Under the pieces are notes generated by a model. It was given only the letters and a program-made list of their open reading frames with translations, did not search any database and was not told the origin of the DNA. The position numbers and the translations under genes are program-made. DNA of 64,000 nt from Proteiniclasticum sp. (GTDB lineage Bacteria; Bacillota; Clostridia; Clostridiales; Clostridiaceae), in contig NZ_DOPX01000016.1 in NCBI RefSeq assembly GCF_003514505.1, positions 62,001 through 126,000 of the forward strand, written 5' to 3'. Numbering within the stretch: the first letter of the stretch is position 1; every line of letters starts with the position of its first letter. Of the stretch, positions 58,433-64,000 are shown piece after piece.

Positions 58433-59672
58433 GATTCTTCTGACGTATGCGTCCATATTTTTTGTGATCATCTGCCTTTTCTCCATGAGCATCTTTATGT
58501 TTGTGTCCCACAATCAGATGAAGAAGGTGGATACAGACCTGCAGCTTTTTAAAAATGCAATTGTAAGGGTATATGACAATGACCTTCATGTGGCACTGCC
58601 GCTGAATCCTAAGACTATCACCATTGTCCGAGAAGAAGATGGAAAGCTTGATATGAGATTTCCTGTATCGGAGTTTTATGAAGAGTCTTTAAAGATGTTT
58701 GAGGCATTTCCACTGGATGAAGTGAAAACCGTTGCCTATAAAGGGGGCCACTACAGGACCACCAGGTTCCAGCTGATGCTGGGGGAAGAAGTCCGGGACG
58801 TGCAGGTGCTTTATAACATCGATTCGGATATTAGGGTTCTGAACAGCTTAAAGAGCATCCTTGTGAATGGAAGTATTCTCATTATTTTTGCGTCCATCAT
58901 GATCAGCTATGTGCTGGCCAACAGGACCATCAAGCCCATGAAAGAGTCCATTGAGAAGGAGAGAGCTTTTCTTCAGGATGCTTCCCATGAGCTGAGAACC
59001 CCCATTGCGGTGATTCAAAGCAGACTCGAGGGACTTCTTCGGAATCCAGAAGAGAAGATCATTGACCGGTATGAGTATATCGAGCCTGCTCTTCGGGAGA
59101 GCAGAAGAATCTCCAGAATGGTTTCCAATCTTATGATCCTTACCCGTGCGGACGCGGGAGCGACTTTAGATAAAATGGAAAGGTTTGACCTTCGGAAGCT
59201 TGGCGATGACATTGCCATTATTTATGGGGAGTTTGCAGCCATTCAGAACAAGAAGTTTGTTTATACACCCAAAGAAGAAGTGATCATTGAAGGAAACTAT
59301 GAGAATCTTCATCAGCTTCTGATCATTCTCATGGACAATGCTTTAAAATACACCAAGGATGAAGGGGTCATTGAGCTTTCCATCACCTCCTCCAAGGACA
59401 AAGGCATCATTCGGGTGCTGGACAATGGCGTGGGCATCAAGGAAGAGAACCTTGATAAAGTGTTTACCCGGTTCTTCCGGGAGGATAAAGCGAGAAACAG
59501 AAACAATGGCGGCACAGGCCTTGGTCTTTCCATCGCAAAATGGATCACAGACTGCCATGGCGGCACCATAAGGGCAGAACGTCGCAAAGAAGGCGGCACC
59601 ATGATTGAGGTGCAGCTGCCGAAAGAAAACAAACTGAAAATAGGAAAAAACAGTTCCGAAAAGGAATCATAA
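58413..59672 (+). CDS. Sensor histidine kinase
   Basis: A 419-residue membrane kinase. Helix 1 is at about 9-30, a 115-residue external domain follows, and helix 2 is at about 148-168. The phosphorylated histidine is His192 in QDASHELRTPI. Catalytic boxes: N box MDNALKYTKD, G1 VLDNGVGIKEEN, F box FTRFFREDK and G2 GGTGLGLSIAKWI. A short HAMP-like linker joins helix 2 to the kinase. GGAGGAAG lies in the regulator gene just before the ATG. Confidence 0.95.
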   Translation: MKKKKLRILLTYASIFFVIICLFSMSIFMFVSHNQMKKVDTDLQLFKNAIVRVYDNDLHVALPLNPKTITIVREEDGKLDMRFPVSEFYEESLKMFEAFPLDEVKTVAYKGGHYRTTRFQLMLGEEVRDVQVLYNIDSDIRVLNSLKSILVNGSILIIFASIMISYVLANRTIKPMKESIEKERAFLQDASHELRTPIAVIQSRLEGLLRNPEEKIIDRYEYIEPALRESRRISRMVSNLMILTRADAGATLDKMERFDLRKLGDDIAIIYGEFAAIQNKKFVYTPKEEVIIEGNYENLHQLLIILMDNALKYTKDEGVIELSITSSKDKGIIRVLDNGVGIKEENLDKVFTRFFREDKARNRNNGGTGLGLSIAKWITDCHGGTIRAERRKEGGTMIEVQLPKENKLKIGKNSSEKES

Positions 59673-59684
59673 GAAGAAAAAAGC

Positions 59685-59728
59685 AAAGCACTCTATAGAA
59701 TGGGCGACCATCTGTAGAGTGCTTTTTG
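59685..59728 (+). terminator. Terminator between convergent genes
   Basis: Perfect arms AAAGCACTCTA and TAGAGTGCTTT, with an inner ATGG/CCAT, then TTTG; shared with the chromate transporter operon. Confidence 0.85.
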
Positions 59729-59765
59729 CAGCATCTGCTCATATAGATAGGATCCTTTCAGTGCG

Positions 59766-60335
59766 TCAGGAAAAGAGAACGTAGGAGAGGCCGCCAATGA
59801 GCCCTGTGAGCCCAATGATGAACAAGGGACTCTTTTTATAACGGACCAGTAGGAAAAAGGAAGCGATGAGAAGAAGCAGAGAGAACCCACTGAAGTTCTG
59901 AAGGCTGAGAGCTTCCTGAGGTGTCTTTTTCAAAGCGACCGTTACAATGGCAAAGCCTGCTGCACCGATGAGTGCTGCAGAAGCTGGACGGAGCCCCCGA
60001 AGCACTTTTGCTAGCACAGGCAGATCTCTATACTTGTGATACAGTGACGCAAGGACAAGGACTAAGACAACGGAGGGGAAGATGACACCAAGGGTTGCAG
60101 AGATTGCACCAAGCGGTCCCGCCACCTTGGTGCCTACAAAGGTGGCAGAATTTACAGAAATGGGACCAGGAGTCATTTCTGCAATGGTGATGAGATCCAC
60201 AAATTCAGAAAGCGCCAGCCATCCCTTCACCCGAACCGCCTGGTTTTCAATGAGGGGAAGGGCTGCCATACCTCCACCAAAACTGAAGAGGCCGATTTGG
60301 GCAAAACTGAGGAACAGTTCAAGATACAGCATCAT
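59766..60335 (-). CDS. chrA: Chromate transporter-family subunit (second half)
   Basis: A 189-residue CHR-domain membrane protein with five or six helices and the signature FSFGGGMAALPLIENQAV near the start, then LSEFVDLITIAEMTPGPISVNSATFVG. In two-gene systems each half carries one CHR domain and they work together. Start at 60335 after GGAAGG, overlapping the upstream half by about 17 bases. The real ion may be chromate or another anion such as sulfate. Confidence 0.88.
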   Translation of the reverse strand: MMLYLELFLSFAQIGLFSFGGGMAALPLIENQAVRVKGWLALSEFVDLITIAEMTPGPISVNSATFVGTKVAGPLGAISATLGVIFPSVVLVLVLASLYHKYRDLPVLAKVLRGLRPASAALIGAAGFAIVTVALKKTPQEALSLQNFSGFSLLLLIASFFLLVRYKKSPLFIIGLTGLIGGLSYVLFS

Positions 60336-60900
60336 GGGATTCACCTTCCTTATTTATGGAGAGATCTGGCAGAAAGCCAGCCAGTGCAGAGAGAATGAGT
60401 ACAGGCAGAATGGGCACTTGAAACAGAATCACCAGGAGTAAACTTGTGAAAAGAATCAAGGCAGATGTCAGGTTTTTCGATGTCAGGATGCTTCTAGTCA
60501 TGGTATACACCACATGAAGGATGATGGCGGCAACCCCAGCCTGCATGGTGGAAAGGACTGCGGCAACCAGAGCATTGTCCCGGAAGGAAGCATAAAATAG
60601 AGATAATAGAGAGAGCAGAAGAAGTGGGGGAAGAATGGTGCCGAGTACTGTAACAAGAGCTCCTTTGATGCCTTTCAGCTTGTACCCCAGAATCACAGAG
60701 GTGTTTACGGCAAGAGCGCCGGGAGAAGACTGGGCAATGGAGATCATGTTAAGCATTTCCTCATCGTCGATCCACTTCAGTTCCTCTACAAATTTCTTTC
60801 TCATGAGGGGCACGATGACATAACCTCCGCCAAAGGTAAAAGCGCTGAGCATAAAGGTTGAGGTGAACAGGGTTATATATAAATTTTGTGGTTCTTTCAT
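60319..60900 (-). CDS. chrA: Chromate transporter-family subunit (first half)
   Basis: A 193-residue CHR-domain protein. It begins YITLFTSTFMLSAFTFGGGYVIVPLM and includes EEMLNMISIAQSSPGALAVNTSVILGYK. It pairs with the overlapping second CHR gene as a split ChrA. GGAGGG precedes the ATG. The operon is divergent from a LysR-family regulator, which is likely to control it. Confidence 0.88.
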   Translation of the reverse strand: MKEPQNLYITLFTSTFMLSAFTFGGGYVIVPLMRKKFVEELKWIDDEEMLNMISIAQSSPGALAVNTSVILGYKLKGIKGALVTVLGTILPPLLLLSLLSLFYASFRDNALVAAVLSTMQAGVAAIILHVVYTMTRSILTSKNLTSALILFTSLLLVILFQVPILPVLILSALAGFLPDLSINKEGESHDAVS

Positions 60901-60939
60901 GAGAATCCCTCCTCTTTTTTGTTTCTTCCATGATACTCC

Positions 60940-60968
60940 TTGTAGATGTATAAGTGAAATAGTATAAT
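60940..60968 (+). promoter_or_regulatory. Promoter of the LysR gene
   Basis: TTGTAG (60940-60945), 17-base spacer and TATAAT (60963-60968), in the divergent gap with the chr operon. Confidence 0.6.
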
Positions 60969-61008
60969 TTATGAATAATCATAACGAAACTGTTATAGAG
61001 GTGAGAAG

Positions 61009-61896
61009 ATGAAAGTACGGGATCTGGAAATATTTCTTGCTGTGGCGGAGTCGGGCAGTTTCACCAAAGCTTCAGAAAAACTGTATCTGGCGCAGCCCAG
61101 TGTTTCAAGGACCATAAAGCAGCTGGAGGACCTTTATGGGGTTCAGCTCTTTGAGCGTTTCGGGAAAAAAACACTGCTTACAGAAGCAGGAGAAACTTTT
61201 CTTTATCATGCGCGTCGCATGATCCATGAAAAAGAATCTTTGGAAGAGGCCATGAAAGACCATGAAAAAACCCTCCATCTGAGGATTGGATCCAGTCTGA
61301 CCATTGGTACGTATATTCTTCCTCAGGTGGTGAGGCTCCTCCAAGAGAAGAGCAGCAGCATCAAGTTCTCGGTGCAGGTGGAGAACTCCCAAAGCATCAT
61401 AAGGAAAATCAAGGAGAATATTCTGGATGTGGGCATCATTGAAATTCCTTCATTAGACTCGTCCATAGACAGTAAAGTGATTCTAAGAGACCGGTTGGTA
61501 CCAGTCTGTTCTCCCAAGTATCATCTGGATTCCCATAGGATTTTTTCATGGCAGGAGCTTACAGAAGAACCGCTGCTGTTAAGAGAGAAAGGAAGCGCTG
61601 GAAGAGATCTTCTGGATGAGCGGTTCAGGAATATGAGTGGAGAGCCCACAGTGCTCATGGAGAGCAGCACCAATGAATCCTTGGTTTCTGCTGCAAGAGA
61701 GAATCTAGGGGTCGCCGTGCTGTCTCATTTCATCGTGGAGCCTTCCATCAAGCTGGGGCTGCTCCGAGAAATAAAGATGGAAGGAGAACCTTTCCTAAGA
61801 ACCTTCCACCTGATCTGGCATAAAGATAAGTATATGAAGGAAGAAATGAAAGAAGCTTTGTCCTTCATTGAAAAAGAGATGGGAAAATGGATGTGA
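61009..61896 (+). CDS. LysR-family transcription regulator
   Basis: A 295-residue LysR-type regulator. The N-terminal helix-turn-helix is FTKASEKLYLAQPSVSRTIKQLE (18-40), then the linker helix, then the effector-binding domain from about 88. GAGGTGAG precedes the ATG. It is divergent from the split chromate-family transporter and probably its activator; this is inference from position. The inducer is unknown. Confidence 0.93.
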   Translation: MKVRDLEIFLAVAESGSFTKASEKLYLAQPSVSRTIKQLEDLYGVQLFERFGKKTLLTEAGETFLYHARRMIHEKESLEEAMKDHEKTLHLRIGSSLTIGTYILPQVVRLLQEKSSSIKFSVQVENSQSIIRKIKENILDVGIIEIPSLDSSIDSKVILRDRLVPVCSPKYHLDSHRIFSWQELTEEPLLLREKGSAGRDLLDERFRNMSGEPTVLMESSTNESLVSAARENLGVAVLSHFIVEPSIKLGLLREIKMEGEPFLRTFHLIWHKDKYMKEEMKEALSFIEKEMGKWM

Positions 61897-61958
61897 CTCT
61901 TCCAAAGAGAATGGATAAATCCTAGGTGGGCTAAGTTTTTTCATTCGTTGTGATGCTC

Positions 61959-61987
61959 TTGGCACGGTTTCCAATTAAAGATATAAT
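61959..61987 (+). promoter_or_regulatory. Promoter of rimO
   Basis: TTGGCA (61959-61964), 17-base spacer and TATAAT (61982-61987). Confidence 0.75.
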
Positions 61988-62035
61988 AGTAACGTTGTAA
62001 AAAAGTGGAAACTTATGGGATAAAGGGAGAATTGT

Positions 62036-63361
62036 ATGGAGAAATATAAATTAGGGCTTGTGAGCCTCGGCTGCGACAAGAACCGGGTGGATTCAGAAAT
62101 CATGCTGGGTATGCTGAAAAACACCTATGAGATCACCGAAGAGCCCAAGGAAGCGGACATCATCATAGTGAACACCTGTGGCTTTATTGAAAGCAGCAAG
62201 CAGGAGTCCATTGACACCATCTTAGAGATGGCGGAGTATAAGAAGGATCATAACTGCAAGCTTCTCATGGCTACGGGGTGCCTCACCCAGCGCTATGGGG
62301 AAGAGCTGTTAAAACTCATGCCGGAGCTGGATATCATTCTTGGGGTGAACAACTACGGCTTCCTGGACCAGTATGTGGAAAAATTCATCAAGACCCGTGA
62401 GCGAATCATGGCAGTGGATTATCTCGATTCTGGGATCAATGAAGGAGAAAGAATCCTCACCACTGGATTTGGACAGACAGCCTATTTAAGAATTTCAGAA
62501 GGCTGCAGCAATCACTGCACGTACTGCATCATTCCAAAGATTCGTGGAACCTATCGAAGCAGACCCATGGAGAAGATCCTGGAAGAAGCGAAGACCCTTG
62601 CCAAAGGAGGCGTTCAGGAAGTCATCGTGGTGGCACAGGACACCACAAGATACGGAACGGATCTTTACGGGAAAAAGGCACTGCCGGAGCTTTTAAGAAA
62701 GCTGAAGGAAATCGAAGGCATCAAGTGGATCCGTGTGCTGTACCTGTATCCGGAAGAGTTCACCGAGGAGCTCATTGAAGAGCTGAAGACCAATGAGAAG
62801 GTAGTGAAGTATCTGGATCTTCCCATCCAGCACATCAGTGATGGTGTTCTGAAGAGAATGGCCAGAAGAACTAAAAAAGAGGATCTTCTTTCTCTCTTAA
62901 GAACCCTGAGACATGAAATTCCGGATCTGGTGCTGAGAACGTCTCTCATCGTGGGATTCCCGGGAGAGACCGATGAGGAGTTTAAAGAGCTTTATGACTT
63001 TGTGGATGAGATTGAGTTTGACAAGCTGGGTGTATTCACCTATTCCAAAGAAGAAGGAACTGCAGCGGCACTCATGAAGGGGCAGATCCGTAAGGATGTC
63101 AAAGAACGCAGAAGAAACCTCATCATGGCAAGGCAACAGGAAGTCAGCAGAAGAATTCTGGAACGTAAAGTAGGCAAGACCTATGAGGTCCTTGTGGAGG
63201 GCATGGGAGAAGACGGCTATTATGGCAGAAGCTTCGAAATGGCACCGGAAGTGGATGGTATGATCATCATCGAAACGCAGAAGGACCTGATGGTAGGATC
63301 TTTTGTGGACGTGAAAATCATAGAGGCACTGGAGTATGACCTCGTGGGTGTCCTTATATAG
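62036..63361 (+). CDS. rimO: Ribosomal protein S12 methylthiotransferase RimO
   Basis: A 441-residue radical SAM enzyme that adds a methylthio group to Asp of ribosomal protein S12. The N-terminal cluster domain has LVSLGCDKNRVDSE (Cys13), NTCGFIESSK and ATGCLTQRY; the radical SAM motif is EGCSNHCTYCIIPK near 155-165; the TRAM domain is at the end. LGVNNYGFLDQYV separates it from MiaB. AAGGGAG precedes the ATG. Confidence 0.95.
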   Translation: MEKYKLGLVSLGCDKNRVDSEIMLGMLKNTYEITEEPKEADIIIVNTCGFIESSKQESIDTILEMAEYKKDHNCKLLMATGCLTQRYGEELLKLMPELDIILGVNNYGFLDQYVEKFIKTRERIMAVDYLDSGINEGERILTTGFGQTAYLRISEGCSNHCTYCIIPKIRGTYRSRPMEKILEEAKTLAKGGVQEVIVVAQDTTRYGTDLYGKKALPELLRKLKEIEGIKWIRVLYLYPEEFTEELIEELKTNEKVVKYLDLPIQHISDGVLKRMARRTKKEDLLSLLRTLRHEIPDLVLRTSLIVGFPGETDEEFKELYDFVDEIEFDKLGVFTYSKEEGTAAALMKGQIRKDVKERRRNLIMARQQEVSRRILERKVGKTYEVLVEGMGEDGYYGRSFEMAPEVDGMIIIETQKDLMVGSFVDVKIIEALEYDLVGVLI

Positions 63362-63410
63362 CTGCCTTTTTCAAGAAACAAATCATCAGTAAGTATAAAA
63401 TGAAAGCATA

Positions 63411-63445
63411 ACAAAAGGGATTTGCAGCAAATCCCTTTTGTGTTA
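63411..63445 (+). terminator. Bidirectional terminator after rimO
   Basis: Perfect 13-base arms ACAAAAGGGATTT (63411-63423) and AAATCCCTTTTGT (63429-63441). Confidence 0.85.
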
Positions 63446-63459
63446 TCCAGTATTATTTC

Positions 63460-63663
63460 TTATCTAAAAAACAGCTCCGTTACAACGCCTGCCAAACCCA
63501 CGAGGAAGCACATGATCCCGCCAAATTTGATGTTAATGTCATAGAGCTCTGATGGACCAGAGACTTTCTCTGATTTTCAGGACTCGGTGAGTCTCCAAAA
63601 CCAATCCGTCTTGAAAAACATTATTAATCCAAGTGACATGAGCATGACCGCTAAAACTATCAT
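63460..63663 (-). pseudogene. DUF6199-like small membrane protein gene with in-frame TGA
   Basis: Read from ATG 63663 (with AAGGGGG upstream), the frame gives 28 residues ending RLTES, then TGA at 63577-63579, and continues in the same frame for 38 more residues (KSEKVSGPSELYDINIKFGG onwards) to TAA at 63460. The two parts together look like a DUF6199-type protein with two helices, whose family commonly has Trp after TES; a TGG to TGA change would explain it. Read-through, a real knock-out or a sequencing error are all possible. Confidence 0.65.
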
Positions 63664-63824
63664 GGTTTTCCCCCTTTATTGCTTACCAGAATGATAAAAA
63701 AAGGATATCTTTATGTGGGTTCAAAGGCTTGTGTAAGGATACCCGTAATCTGACCTGTATACACACAGTATACTTGATATTGATGGAATATTCTTTATAA
63801 AGTAGATTTCCAATCATATAATAA

Positions 63825-63853
63825 AAGACCATGCATTTTTTGCATGGTCTTAG
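63825..63853 (-). terminator. Terminator of the Crp/Fnr-type gene
   Basis: Perfect arms AAGACCATGCA (63825-63835) and TGCATGGTCTT (63841-63851); the minus side continues TTAT. Confidence 0.8.
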
Positions 63854-63868
63854 TTGATTAAAGGAAAG

Positions 63869-64000
63869 CTATTCCCGGTCCAGTATGGCTTTCAACCGTT
63901 CTTGGTCCAGAATGGTGATGTTTCTTTGTCCCTGAAGAGACAGGATCCCCTCATCCTGGAGAGCAGAAAGCTTACGGCTTAAAGTCTCCTGGGAAGTACC
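63869..64000 (-). CDS. Crp/Fnr-family regulator, C-terminal end (partial)
   Basis: Only the last 43 codons are in the window, entering from the right edge and ending with TAG at 63869. The sequence GTSQETLSRKLSALQDEGIL is the recognition helix-turn-helix of Crp/Fnr-type regulators, followed by a short ITILDQERLKAIL tail. The sensor domain, and so the effector, lies outside the window. Confidence 0.85.
   Translation of the reverse strand, partial: GTSQETLSRKLSALQDEGILSLQGQRNITILDQERLKAILDRE

Noticed and set aside
63460..63663. Selenocysteine reading of the in-frame TGA
   Set aside because: The family position is commonly Trp, not Cys, and no downstream selenocysteine insertion hairpin is evident; mutation or sequencing error is simpler.
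1..64000. Mobile elements, tRNA or rRNA genes
   Set aside because: No transposase, integrase, inverted-terminal-repeat pair, cloverleaf or rRNA-like sequence was recognised by eye. A tRNA search program would settle the tRNA question.

Overview
The window looks like chromosomal DNA of a low-to-moderate GC Firmicute, most likely a Clostridia-type anaerobe. The signs are strong AGGAGG ribosome sites with occasional TTG/GTG starts, two tRNA-sensing T-box leaders (tyrS, ileS), sigma-A-type TTGACA/TATAAT promoters, many U-tailed hairpin terminators, and families common in Clostridia (PepF, RapZ, PgpA, DUF3783, BFD-like ferredoxin, heterodimeric ABC exporters). This placement is inference. I saw no rRNA, tRNA, insertion sequence, prophage or CRISPR array, so this is ordinary chromosome made of short operons.

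Layout. 0-10 kb: a 5'-truncated DEAD-box helicase, two small proteins, the dihydroxyacetone kinase pair dhaK-dhaL, a drug/metabolite exporter, a 2-hydroxyacid dehydrogenase, a TtcA-type tRNA thiolase, an arsenate-reductase-like protein, and an aldo/keto reductase divergent from methylglyoxal synthase. 10-18 kb: an opine-dehydrogenase-like gene overlapping a fused B12/glutamate-mutase-like gene (the most unusual pair here), a PspC protein, an uncharacterised HprK/PEPCK-like P-loop protein, and a second aldo/keto reductase with a membrane protein. 18-26 kb: murI and T-box-controlled tyrS, a cyclophilin operon ending in an XRE/S24-like regulator, a compact DnaA-box cluster, and a four-gene OpuC/OsmU-type osmolyte importer. 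26-34 kb: pepF, a cation/proton antiporter coupled to a PII-like protein, an alpha/beta hydrolase, a HAD phosphatase, a baeRF-type protein and L25/Ctc. 34-43 kb: an ATP-cone protein with rapZ and an amidase lipoprotein, a YhcC-type radical SAM enzyme overlapping a ComB homologue, a Nudix-histidine-phosphatase fusion, an SH3-like pair, and a barnase/barstar pair. 43-50 kb: ileS behind a T-box, a LacI-family regulator behind a very dense array of dyads, pgpA and a MATE exporter. 50-64 kb: a hydrolase/LytTR/DUF3021 operon, a heterodimeric ABC exporter divergent from a MarR regulator, a two-component system, a split chromate-family transporter divergent from a LysR regulator, rimO, a small membrane-protein gene carrying an in-frame TGA, and the end of a Crp/Fnr-type regulator.

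How genes may work together. dhaKL and mgsA both act around dihydroxyacetone phosphate, and the reductase facing mgsA is of a type that often reduces methylglyoxal. The osmolyte importer, the antiporter with its PII-like partner, and L25/Ctc suggest osmotic, ionic and stress homeostasis. Barnase-like lipoprotein, barstar, ABC and MATE exporters and a eukaryotic-type IleRS suggest competition with other microbes. The opine-dehydrogenase/B12 pair has no pathway I can name and is the best candidate for new chemistry.
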